From positions 1 through 7,453 of the forward strand of contig DASQUP010000240.1 of the NCBI GenBank assembly GCA_035641235.1: 7,453 bases of DNA, written 5' to 3'. This DNA comes from DASQUP01 sp035641235 (GTDB lineage Bacteria > Actinomycetota > CADDZG01 > WHSQ01). Of the stretch, positions 1 through 7,352 are shown piece by piece; the first letter of the stretch is position 1, and each line of letters begins with the position of its first letter. Position numbers and translations under genes: made by a program. The notes under the pieces are model-generated. The model did no database searches, had not been told where the DNA came from, and worked only from the letters and a program-made list of their open reading frames with translations.

Positions 1-57
1 TCTTGCCGACAAACTGAGCAGCTCGATGCCCCCTGTGTCGATCTGTTGTCCTGTCAC
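1..57 (-). CDS. Possible 5' end of a further cassette ORF (partial)
   Basis: On the minus strand a GTG at 57-55 lies immediately after the R' box of the attC-like site and opens a frame of 19 codons without a stop that runs off the window edge. The visible product begins VTGQQIDTGG. In integron cassette arrays the next gene starts just after the preceding R' box and reads in the same direction, which is the arrangement here. No Shine-Dalgarno site is visible and 19 codons is too little to recognise a family. It may be only chance open sequence. Confidence 0.25.
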   Translation of the reverse strand, partial: MTGQQIDTGGIELLSLSAR

Positions 58-103
58 GCCGAACGCTTGAGCTAAGCGGCCGCCGGCCGCGAACGCCACG
101 ATG

Positions 104-799
<696 letters not shown>

Positions 800-1017
800 T
801 ACGTAAGAATACCCGGCGCGTGTTCGGGCTTGTTGATCCACGCGGCCTTGGGTACCGCCGGCGATGTCGGTGGGTGTCGGACGAAGCGTTCGGGGTGGGC
901 GGCGCAGGCCGCATCGAGAACCCCGGCGCGGTGAGCGATCTACCTGGGCTTGGCGATGCGGGGCCCCTCGAACCTCGCTGGGTTGTTTAAGCACGAAAAT
1001 GCAAACGGGAAGGGTCG

Positions 1018-1041
1018 GCGAAAGTTGGGGCTAAAGTTGGG
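1018..1041. repeat. 12-bp tandem direct repeat (two copies)
   Basis: GCGAAAGTTGGG at 1018-1029 is followed directly by GCTAAAGTTGGG at 1030-1041, with one mismatch. It is noncoding and downstream of the WD40 fusion gene stop. Its role is unknown; it could be chance duplication or a protein-binding site. Confidence 0.6.
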
Positions 1042-1069
1042 TCAGCCTGTCCCGTAACTTGCACTCGCC

Positions 1070-1089
1070 TTCCCGGGCGTACCCGGGAA
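1070..1089 (-). terminator. Hairpin downstream of the fusion gene, possible terminator
   Basis: TTCCCGGG (1070-1077) and CCCGGGAA (1082-1089) form a perfect 8-bp stem around a 4-nt loop, starting 26 bp past the stop codon of the minus-strand fusion gene. There is no U-tract on the minus-strand side, so it would be a non-canonical terminator or a 3'-end stabilising hairpin. Confidence 0.4.
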
Positions 1090-1115
1090 ACGGGCGCATC
1101 ACAAGTGGATCTGGC

Positions 1116-4100
1116 TCACGTCTGCGGGCACTGATCCACGTGGAGGTACTGGCGGCACTCCCGGTCGGTGAGCGTTCTCCCGGCTTCTCGCCGCGCGATC
1201 TCGAGGAGATCGTCGATGTCAAGAGCCCAGATCCGGACACCGTCGCACCCGCTCGAGGAGACGAGCTTCTTCCCGTCCGGACTGAAGGCCACGCCTTCCA
1301 CTGCGCATCCTGACCCCCGCAGGACAAGGTGTGGCGCGCCCGTGTCCGCGTCGAACAACTGGACCCGGCCGTCGACGCGCGCTGTGGCGATGCGAGATCC
1401 GTCGGGGCTGAAGGCCAGGTCCTTGACGCCTCCGGGGGGTCCGGCCAGGATGGCCACGCGCGCACCGCCGTCCACGTCCCACACCTCCGGGAGTCCGTCC
1501 GACCCAGTCAGCACAACCCTGGGCCCGGTGGGATCGAAATCCACCTGGGGATAGGAGGGTGTATCGGCGTCGATCGTGAGGACGGGCTCTCCTCGGGCCC
1601 AGTCCCAGATCCTGACGCGCTCTCCTCCTCCTGCGAGGCTGAACTCGGCAGTAGCCACCAAGCGGCCGTCGAAGCTGAATACGACATCGGAGACCGGCAG
1701 ACCTCCTCCCAAGACTTGGACCACGCGACCTGAGCGATCGACGATCTTCGCGGTTTCGTCCCAACTCGCCGTGGCCAGATACTCGCCATCCGGACTGAAG
1801 GCGACCTCGTTGACGTCGAGACCGTGTCCGGTGCGGTAAAGCTCCTCGCCCGTCGACGAATCCCACGCCCTTGCCGCAGACGCACCGCCAAGACCGCGAG
1901 GCGTGCTCCAGCCCCCGAGGGCGATCGAGCCGCCGTCCGGCCTCACGTCGAATGCTTGGAACCGGAAGAAATCGGTCGCCGGCCCGATCGTTCGCAGATC
2001 GCGTCCCGTCTGCAGGTCCCAGATCGTCACGGCGTTGGCCCTGTCGGCGCTGTCCCAGCTGCTCGTCACGACACGCCGTCCGTCCGGCATGAACTCCGCC
2101 GCGGGATATCCGGGAGCAGGGAGGTTCGCCAACTCGGCGTCGCCGGCCGGCTCGAGGTCCCAGACCTTCACCGCGGTGACACCCACGTCTCCGGCCATCA
2201 CCCGCGTCCCATCGCGGGAGAACGCAACTCCCACGACACCGCTCCTCGTCTCCTGCGCGGAGAGCGACCACTGCTCTTGAACGCCGTCAGAGCCGATCTC
2301 CCACACCTTCGCCGTGCCGTCCAAACTGCCCGTGACCAAGCGCGACGAATCGTGGCTCCACGCGACGCTCAAGACCAAACTGCTGTGACCAAGCAACGTG
2401 TGGCGAAGCGTTCCCGTTTCCGCGTCCCAGACGCGCACGGTTTCCGCGCTGCTCGCGGCGATGAGTCGGCCGTCCGGACTCCAGGACACCCCTCGGGAAC
2501 GCGGACTGATGCAGCAGTTGGGCCCCGCTAGCGTGAAGACTTGCTCGCCGGTGCTCACGTCGAAAACGGCGCCTTCCTCTCCTCCGGCCTCAGGCCAGTA
2601 CCTGGCCACGGCCAGGCGTTTGCCATCCGGACTGAGGGCCGTGTCGATCACCTGCGGCACACCAACCGCCGAGACCACCCGGCCGCTGGACAGGTTCAAG
2701 ATCTGGACCTGCCCGTCGTCCCAGAACCGGCGGTCCCAGGCGGCGGCCACGAGCGACCCGTCGGCGCTGAAGGACGGACCCCATGCGCCGCCGACCCCCG
2801 AGAGGCTCGACACGAGCCGCCATGTCGATGCGTCCCACACCTTGAGGGTCGCGTCCTGCCCGGTGGAGGCGAGCAACGATCCGTCCGGGCTGAAGGCCAC
2901 ATCGTTCACGTCCCCATCGTGTCCCCGGAACGAGCGGACACGCTCGCCCGTTCCGGAGTCCCTGATGTCGATCAAACCCGAGCCCTCGGGGCCCTCGGTC
3001 ACGAAGACCCCTCGTGGGCTCCAGGCGAGGAGGCCCCCCAGCCCTGGAACCTGCAACTCGAGGCGGGACGCCGTCACCGCGCGGTGGAGCGCGTCCTGCG
3101 CTTCCGGGAGAACCGTCCCGTCCCCCGAGCGCGTGGTCTGGACGGCCTGGATGGCGAGTAAGACGCTGAGCTCGGGATCGACCTCCAGGTTGGCCACCGA
3201 GGCCGCGGCTAGCTCTCGTGCGGCGGCGACTCTGGCCCCGCGCTCAGCCTCACGCCGCTGGCTCGTCGCCACGGCGGTGAGCGAAGCGGCGATGAGGGCA
3301 GCAGCTGCGAAGACGGCCACGAGCGCACGCAGCCGGCGCGCCGATCGCCGCTCGAGCGCCGTCTCTCGTGCTCTCCGGGATCCCTCATCGGCGAGCTCCG
3401 TGGCCCGCTGCGCGAGACTCGCGTCGAGGTAGGCGCGCTCGTCGCCGGTGAGGGCCAGTCCCGAGGACGAGGTCCACGCCTCGTACCTCTCCAGCTGGTT
3501 CCCGCGGAGGAGAAAGCTCGGGTCCCGGCCGGAGTCGGTCCACTCGCGAGCGGCGGCGGACAGCCGTCGGTGGGCGCGGACGTCCTCGCGCGCCCCCTCG
3601 ACCCACCCTCGCAGGCGATCCCACTCGCGCAGGAGAGCCTCGTGCGCTACCTCGACGGTCGGCCCTCGCGTGACGGGGTCGTGATCGAAGGAGAGCAGTC
3701 GCCGCGCGCCGAACGTCTCGATGACGGCTCCCATTGCTCCCGCGTCGACATCGACGAGGGAGGTGAGCTCCGATCGCAGGACGCGCCGCCGCGTGTCCTC
3801 GGATGCGTCGGTGCCGAGCGTGATGAGCCGCAGGAAGAGCTGGCGTGCCGCCGCTTGACCCGCCTGGTTCATCCTCCGGTACAGATCCTCGGCCCGACGA
3901 GGCAGGGCCGCCGACACGCCGCCGATCTCTCGATACCCCTCGGATGTGAGGGCCGAGCCATCGCGACGCTCGAACATCTCGGTGAGGGCGTACTGGAGGA
4001 GCGGAAGGGCCCCGGGCTGCGCCGCCACCTCGGCGACGATGTCGGCTACGACGGCCGGCTGGATCCGGACGCCGACGCCCTCGGCCGGCCCGGCCACCGC

Positions 4101-6311
4101 GCGCTCGAGCTCCTCGGGGACAAGCGGGGTCACGACGACGCTCCGCGCCTTCATGAGCTCGGCCAGTCCGGTGTAGGTGAGCGGGCGATCGTAATAGTCG
4201 GCACGGAGCGTGACGAGGACGCGCAGCCGAGTGTCCGGATCGTTCGCCGCTCGGCTCAGCGCCGCGAGGAATCGGGTTCGCGCGTCATCGTCGTCGAGGA
4301 GCGTGAACAGCTCCTCGAACTGGTCGATCACCAGCACGAGCTCGGAGCCCGGCGGCAGCAGCGAGCTCGTCGTCGTCCCCAGCCCGTCCTCGCCCCGTTC
4401 CAGCCGGTCGACCAGGTCGACCGGTGGATTCACCGCGATCCGGGTCAGGGCCGACGCCAGCTCCTCGAACGGGTGAGCGCCCGGATGCATGTCAGCAATG
4501 AACCAGTGCTCCGATCCAGGGAGGGCTCCGCGGCGCAGCGCCGGCAGCACCCCCGCGCGGACCAGCGAGGACTTCCCGCTCCCTGACGGTCCGACCACCG
4601 CGAGGAACCTCGAGCCCTCGGTCTGATCCGAGAGTCGAGCGAGGATCTCGGCCAGGATCGTCTGTCTCCCGAAGAAGTCCGGAGCGTCGGGTTCCAGGAA
4701 AGGTCGGAGCCCCTTGTACGGGTTGCGGATCTCGATGCCGACCGCCTCAGGGCGTTGGGCCACGGGGGCGAGGGCGGCGCGGAACGCCGAGGCCAAGGCG
4801 ACCGCGTCGTGGTAGCGCTCCGTCGGGTCCTTGGCAGTGGCCCGCGCGATGACGTCGTCGATCGCGGTCGGCACGCCGGGGTGCGATCGGCTGACCGGGG
4901 GCAGGGGCGACGTGAGGTGTCTCGCCATGACCTCGCCGGGCGCGGAATCCGCGAAGGGGTGACGCCCGGCGAGCATCTCGTACAGGACGACGCCCAGGCT
5001 GTAGATGTCGGTCTGGGGTGTGACGGTCTCGCCGCCGATCTCCTCGGGCGAGAGGTAGTAGGCGAGCGGGCTCGGCGTCGAGTCCTTCGAAGTGACATCC
5101 GCGACCTCGAGGTCCCTGGCGATGCCAAAGTCGGTCAGGTACGCGTTGTCGTCCTCGTCGAACAGAATGTTGGCGGGCTTCATGTCGCGGTGAACGACTC
5201 CCTGGCGCTGGGCCGCCTCGAGCGCGAGGGAGACCTGATCGAGGAGCCGAGCGGCGTCGTCCGGAGAGAAGATGCCGTGCGCGAGCCGCTCCCGCAGGCT
5301 CCCGCCTCTCAGGTAGCGCATCACCAGGTACGCGCCCGAAGGCTCGCGCCAGAAGTCGTACATCGGGACGACGTGGGGGTGTTCGAGCCGGGCGATCAGC
5401 TGGGCCTCGGCCTCGAACCGGCGGATGAACTCGGGGTCGTTGGCGAACCGGGCATGGATCGTCTTGATCGCGACCTCGCGACCGACCTGGGGCTGGAACG
5501 CCCGATGCACCGCGCCGAAGGAGCCGGCGCCCACCTGCTCGAGGAGCCGGTACCCGCGGAGCGGCTCACCTCCGGCGTCGAGCGACGGATCCTGGCGGAG
5601 GATCCGTTCCTGCAGGATGCGGAGCTCGGGCGAGGGGTCGATCCCGAGCTCCTCGGCCAGAAGGTCACGGGCGCGAAGGAACGCCGCGAGCGCGTCCGCC
5701 TGGCGTCCCGAGCGGTACAGCGCGGTCATGAGGTGAGCCCAGAGGCGCTCCCGGAAGGGATACGACGCGACGAGGGTCTCCAGCTCCGGGATCAGCTCGC
5801 GATGGCGCCCGAGGTCGAGCTCGGCTCCGAGCCGCTCCTCGGTGGCAGCGAGCCGGAGCTCCTGGAGGCGGGCGATCTCGGGCTGGAGCGATGGCTGGTC
5901 GGCCAGGTCGTCGAGCGCCGGGCCACGCCACAGCTGCAGGGCGCTCGCGAACCCGCGTGCCGCGGCGGCCGGATCTTCCGTGGCCCTGGCCCGGGCCTCC
6001 GCCACCAGGGCCTCGAACCTGAGCGCGTCGATCGAGGAGGGATCGGCGTGAAGGACGTATCCGCCCGACCGGTGCTCGAGACGGCCGGGCGCGAGGGCCC
6101 TGCGCAGATGGGACAGGTAGCCCCGCAGGGTGCTTCGGGCAGCCGGGGGAGGGTCGGCCCCCCAGATCTGCTCGATCAGGCGCTCCGGCGGGACCACGTG
6201 GTTCGAACGAAGGATCAGATGGACGAGGACCGTCCGCTGCTTGGGACCGCCTATCGCGCGCGCCCGACCACCTTCCGACACCTCGAGCGGCCCGAGCAGC
6301 CTGAATTCCAT
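1116..6311 (-). CDS. SARP/BTAD - Ser/Thr kinase - nSTAND NTPase - TM - WD40 fusion protein
   Basis: A single 1731-codon protein that appears to combine a transcription factor, a kinase and a sensor. Residues 1-90 are an OmpR-type winged helix (EFRLLGPLEV start; PKQRTVL; TLRGYLSHLRRAL). Residues 95-243 are a bacterial transcriptional activation (BTAD) TPR-like domain. Residues 254-514 are a Hanks-type kinase with glycine loop GAGSFGAV, K283, E302, HRD (D376), N381 and DFG (D394). Residues 530 to about 900 are an nSTAND1-type P-loop NTPase with Walker A GPSGSGKSS (K580) and Walker B VLVIDQFEELF. Residues 996-1016 are one hydrophobic transmembrane segment flanked by arginines. Residues 1088-1698 hold 14 WD40 repeats (FSPDG and VWD signatures). 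The tail contains TDRECRQYLH, which I recall from related proteins. ATG 6311 gives the usual family start, and a minus-strand TAGTGT lies six bases upstream; an in-frame GTG at 6317 would add two residues. There is no ribosome binding site, suggesting a leaderless mRNA. The key kinase and NTPase residues are intact, so I expect an active protein. The ligand and targets are unknown. Confidence 0.93.
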   Translation of the reverse strand: MEFRLLGPLEVSEGGRARAIGGPKQRTVLVHLILRSNHVVPPERLIEQIWGADPPPAARSTLRGYLSHLRRALAPGRLEHRSGGYVLHADPSSIDALRFEALVAEARARATEDPAAAARGFASALQLWRGPALDDLADQPSLQPEIARLQELRLAATEERLGAELDLGRHRELIPELETLVASYPFRERLWAHLMTALYRSGRQADALAAFLRARDLLAEELGIDPSPELRILQERILRQDPSLDAGGEPLRGYRLLEQVGAGSFGAVHRAFQPQVGREVAIKTIHARFANDPEFIRRFEAEAQLIARLEHPHVVPMYDFWREPSGAYLVMRYLRGGSLRERLAHGIFSPDDAARLLDQVSLALEAAQRQGVVHRDMKPANILFDEDDNAYLTDFGIARDLEVADVTSKDSTPSPLAYYLSPEEIGGETVTPQTDIYSLGVVLYEMLAGRHPFADSAPGEVMARHLTSPLPPVSRSHPGVPTAIDDVIARATAKDPTERYHDAVALASAFRAALAPVAQRPEAVGIEIRNPYKGLRPFLEPDAPDFFGRQTILAEILARLSDQTEGSRFLAVVGPSGSGKSSLVRAGVLPALRRGALPGSEHWFIADMHPGAHPFEELASALTRIAVNPPVDLVDRLERGEDGLGTTTSSLLPPGSELVLVIDQFEELFTLLDDDDARTRFLAALSRAANDPDTRLRVLVTLRADYYDRPLTYTGLAELMKARSVVVTPLVPEELERAVAGPAEGVGVRIQPAVVADIVAEVAAQPGALPLLQYALTEMFERRDGSALTSEGYREIGGVSAALPRRAEDLYRRMNQAGQAAARQLFLRLITLGTDASEDTRRRVLRSELTSLVDVDAGAMGAVIETFGARRLLSFDHDPVTRGPTVEVAHEALLREWDRLRGWVEGAREDVRAHRRLSAAAREWTDSGRDPSFLLRGNQLERYEAWTSSSGLALTGDERAYLDASLAQRATELADEGSRRARETALERRSARRLRALVAVFAAAALIAASLTAVATSQRREAERGARVAAARELAAASVANLEVDPELSVLLAIQAVQTTRSGDGTVLPEAQDALHRAVTASRLELQVPGLGGLLAWSPRGVFVTEGPEGSGLIDIRDSGTGERVRSFRGHDGDVNDVAFSPDGSLLASTGQDATLKVWDASTWRLVSSLSGVGGAWGPSFSADGSLVAAAWDRRFWDDGQVQILNLSSGRVVSAVGVPQVIDTALSPDGKRLAVARYWPEAGGEEGAVFDVSTGEQVFTLAGPNCCISPRSRGVSWSPDGRLIAASSAETVRVWDAETGTLRHTLLGHSSLVLSVAWSHDSSRLVTGSLDGTAKVWEIGSDGVQEQWSLSAQETRSGVVGVAFSRDGTRVMAGDVGVTAVKVWDLEPAGDAELANLPAPGYPAAEFMPDGRRVVTSSWDSADRANAVTIWDLQTGRDLRTIGPATDFFRFQAFDVRPDGGSIALGGWSTPRGLGGASAARAWDSSTGEELYRTGHGLDVNEVAFSPDGEYLATASWDETAKIVDRSGRVVQVLGGGLPVSDVVFSFDGRLVATAEFSLAGGGERVRIWDWARGEPVLTIDADTPSYPQVDFDPTGPRVVLTGSDGLPEVWDVDGGARVAILAGPPGGVKDLAFSPDGSRIATARVDGRVQLFDADTGAPHLVLRGSGCAVEGVAFSPDGKKLVSSSGCDGVRIWALDIDDLLEIARREAGRTLTDRECRQYLHVDQCPQT
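1218..3056 (-). repeat. WD40-coding repeat region, 14 blades
   Basis: This is the 3' part of the fusion gene. It encodes 14 successive repeats, each built around an F/WSPDG-like turn and most ending in a VWD-like strand; 14 suits two seven-bladed propellers. Similar DNA recurs where FSPDG is encoded: on the plus strand CCGGACTGAAGGC occurs at about 1276-1290 and 1791-1803, and CCGGGCTGAAGGC at about 2884-2896. Several other blades are strongly diverged (for example the first, third, fourth and ninth), so the array is old rather than freshly amplified. In this family the propellers are thought to bind a ligand or partner protein. Confidence 0.85.
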
Positions 6312-6317
6312 CGGCAC

Positions 6318-6323
6318 ACACTA
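6318..6323 (-). promoter_or_regulatory. Candidate -10 element of the fusion gene
   Basis: On the minus strand TAGTGT (fits TAnnnT) ends six bases before the ATG at 6311. Transcription would then start at or next to the A of that ATG, consistent with the absence of a Shine-Dalgarno sequence. A weak -35-like TTCCCC lies about 18 bp further upstream (6347-6342), as expected for an activator-dependent promoter. Only sequence position and similarity support this. Confidence 0.35.
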
Positions 6324-6363
6324 CGACCCGCGGCGTCGCGCGGGGAAGACCCGATCCGTCGAC

Positions 6364-6403
6364 TCCAACGTTCTTCCAACGAGCTCTGCGCGAGGCTCCA
6401 ACG
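6364..6403 (+). promoter_or_regulatory. Phased heptamer repeats, candidate SARP operator
   Basis: Three exact copies of TCCAACG start at 6364, 6375 and 6397, with start-to-start distances of 11 and 22 bp. The outer two extend to CTCCAACGT. SARP-family regulators (for example ActII-ORF4 and DnrI) bind heptameric direct repeats spaced by about one helical turn, 11 bp or a multiple, near the promoter. The array lies between the divergent SARP-type fusion gene and the membrane-protein gene, so one array could serve both. The heptamer differs from the classical TCGAGC-type SARP motif. Which promoter it serves cannot be decided, and no good -10 is visible on the plus side. Confidence 0.6.
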
Positions 6404-6446
6404 TGGACCCCTGATGCTCCGAGGAGCGCCTCACACGGGCGCAGGC

Positions 6447-6454
6447 AGGAGGTG
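6447..6454 (+). promoter_or_regulatory. Strong ribosome binding site
   Basis: AGGAGGTG at 6447-6454 is a near-perfect complement of the 16S rRNA 3' end. Its AGGAGG core ends nine bases before the ATG at 6462 and fixes that start, excluding the much longer open frame that continues upstream. Confidence 0.85.
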
Positions 6455-6461
6455 TTCCAGG

Positions 6462-7265
6462 ATGGCGACCCAGAAGGTCCGGCCAGACCCGAACGCGCCC
6501 GAACGTCAGCACCGCGATCAGCGGCAGCACGTCGCGAGGCGGAAGGCGACTTTCTTTGGTCTCGTCGGCGTGCTCGTGCTCGGAGGCGTGGCGCTTGGGT
6601 TCAGCACACTGCGGGATGACACCAACGCCGGGTCCACTCTGGGGGCCGGCGGTGCATCCCCAAGTCCTATTCCGCCGCTGCCCAGCGGGAACGTGGAGCC
6701 AGGCCGGTACGTCTTCAGCACCCTCGATTCCGACTTCGACGCTTCGCACCAGATCACGATCGACGTTCCGGACGGTTATGTGGGTCTTCAAGAAGGACAA
6801 AAAGGATGGGCGGCCGTCAAGCCCGAGGCACACCAGACCGGAGTGAGCGCTTGGGTCGTCGGGGACCTCTACGCCGATGCCTGCAAGTGGAGCAGAACGC
6901 AGCTCGACAGGTCGGCGATCTCGTCAGCCGATGGCCTGGCGGCGGCTCTCGCCGGCCAGCAAGGGCTCCGCGTATCGGCACCGACCGACGCGAGGATCGA
7001 CGGCTTCTCTGGCACGTACCTCGAGCGGACGGTGCCCGCCCGAACAAACCTCGGTCGCTGCGACCAAGCCCAATTCCGCGTGTGGTTGGACACGGGTGGG
7101 GGCGAGAGGTTCCTCGGCGGGCCCGGTCAGGTCGATCTCCTGTGGATCCTCGACGTCGATGGCGTACCGCTCGTGATCGACGCCTCGCTCATCGCAGGTG
7201 CAACGGCGCAGGACCGAGCGGAGCTGCTTCAGATGGTGGAGTCCATCCAAATCGATCCTCGCTAA
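6462..7265 (+). CDS. Membrane-anchored extracytoplasmic protein of unknown function
   Basis: The 267-residue product begins with a charged cytoplasmic tail rich in Arg, Gln and His (residues 1-28). One hydrophobic segment follows (about 29-47, FFGLVGVLVLGGVALGF), then a Gly/Ser/Pro linker (about 55-72), then a soluble domain to the C-terminus that should lie outside the membrane. This domain has a VPDGY segment, two cysteines roughly 95 residues apart (in DACKWS and GRCDQ) that could form a disulfide, and an ending resembling MVESIQIDP, a pattern I associate with uncharacterised actinobacterial or Chloroflexota envelope proteins. I cannot assign an enzyme activity. The gene is divergent from the WD40 fusion gene across 150 bp and is followed after 40 bp by a short ORF and a secreted-protein gene, so it probably heads an operon. 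A role as partner or target of the fusion regulator is inference from position only. Confidence 0.85.
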   Translation: MATQKVRPDPNAPERQHRDQRQHVARRKATFFGLVGVLVLGGVALGFSTLRDDTNAGSTLGAGGASPSPIPPLPSGNVEPGRYVFSTLDSDFDASHQITIDVPDGYVGLQEGQKGWAAVKPEAHQTGVSAWVVGDLYADACKWSRTQLDRSAISSADGLAAALAGQQGLRVSAPTDARIDGFSGTYLERTVPARTNLGRCDQAQFRVWLDTGGGERFLGGPGQVDLLWILDVDGVPLVIDASLIAGATAQDRAELLQMVESIQIDPR

Positions 7266-7305
7266 GCAAGGGAAAGCCGAGCCACTTCTCGGGAAGGAGG
7301 CCGAA

Positions 7306-7341
7306 ATGAGAAGCAGCCGTTCGCGTCGGGCGTTCAGATGA
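7306..7341 (+). CDS. Possible 11-residue Arg-rich leader ORF
   Basis: ATG 7306 to TGA 7341 encodes MRSSRSRRAFR, five arginines in eleven residues. A good ribosome binding site, AAGGAGG (7294-7300), lies five bases before the ATG. Its stop overlaps an in-frame upstream ATG of the next gene in an ATGA (7338-7341), a typical translational-coupling arrangement. It may be a leader peptide controlling the downstream gene, or a chance ORF; the length gives no statistical support by itself. Confidence 0.35.
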   Translation: MRSSRSRRAFR

Positions 7342-7352
7342 AGGGAGGGGTC

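Larger units (their letters stand above)
800..1115. other. Intergenic region without a supported gene
   Basis: This stretch lies upstream of the reductase gene and downstream of the WD40 fusion gene, both on the minus strand. It holds a 12-bp tandem duplication (1018-1041) and a perfect hairpin (1070-1089). A TATTCT hexamer on the minus strand (811-806) lies seven bases before the ATG at 799 and could be a -10 element for a leaderless transcript, but no convincing -35 is present. I found no second attC-like fold here, so the upstream border of the supposed cassette is not defined. Open frames in this stretch are Arg/Pro-rich and look like chance ORFs of G+C-rich DNA. Confidence 0.6.

Noticed and set aside
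800..994. In-frame N-terminal extension of the reductase ORF from 994
   Set aside because: The 65 extra residues are Arg/Pro-rich with no similarity to the family, whose members begin at the MRPLRYS motif encoded from 799.
800..1060. Search for a second attC site bordering the upstream side of the reductase cassette
   Set aside because: Single GTTCGGG-like boxes occur (about 822 and 889, plus strand), but none has a matching partner box and inner stem at attC spacing in the right orientation.
1219..2271. Minus-strand open frame of 350 codons overlapping the WD40 part in another frame
   Set aside because: It is a frame-shifted shadow of the repeat region; its Arg/Gly-rich repetition mirrors the WD40 DNA repeats.
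2398..3432. Plus-strand open frame of 344 codons within the WD40 region
   Set aside because: It is antisense to conserved WD40 coding sequence and has Ser/Pro/Arg-rich composition typical of shadow frames.
3570..4586. Plus-strand open frame of 338 codons opposite the nSTAND domain
   Set aside because: It is antisense to the conserved Walker A and Walker B coding region and shows no protein motif of its own.
4755..6461. Long plus-strand open frame running into the membrane-protein gene (836 codons in total)
   Set aside because: The part before 6462 is antisense to the BTAD and kinase coding region, is rich in Arg, Gly and Glu without any recognisable motif, and is open only because of G+C-rich codon bias on the other strand. 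The strong ribosome binding site at 6447 marks the true start.
7277..7292. CCGAG/CTCGG inverted repeat after the membrane-protein gene as a terminator
   Set aside because: The stem has only 5 bp with a 6-nt loop and no T-tract, and it is followed at once by a ribosome binding site; it more likely lies within an operon.
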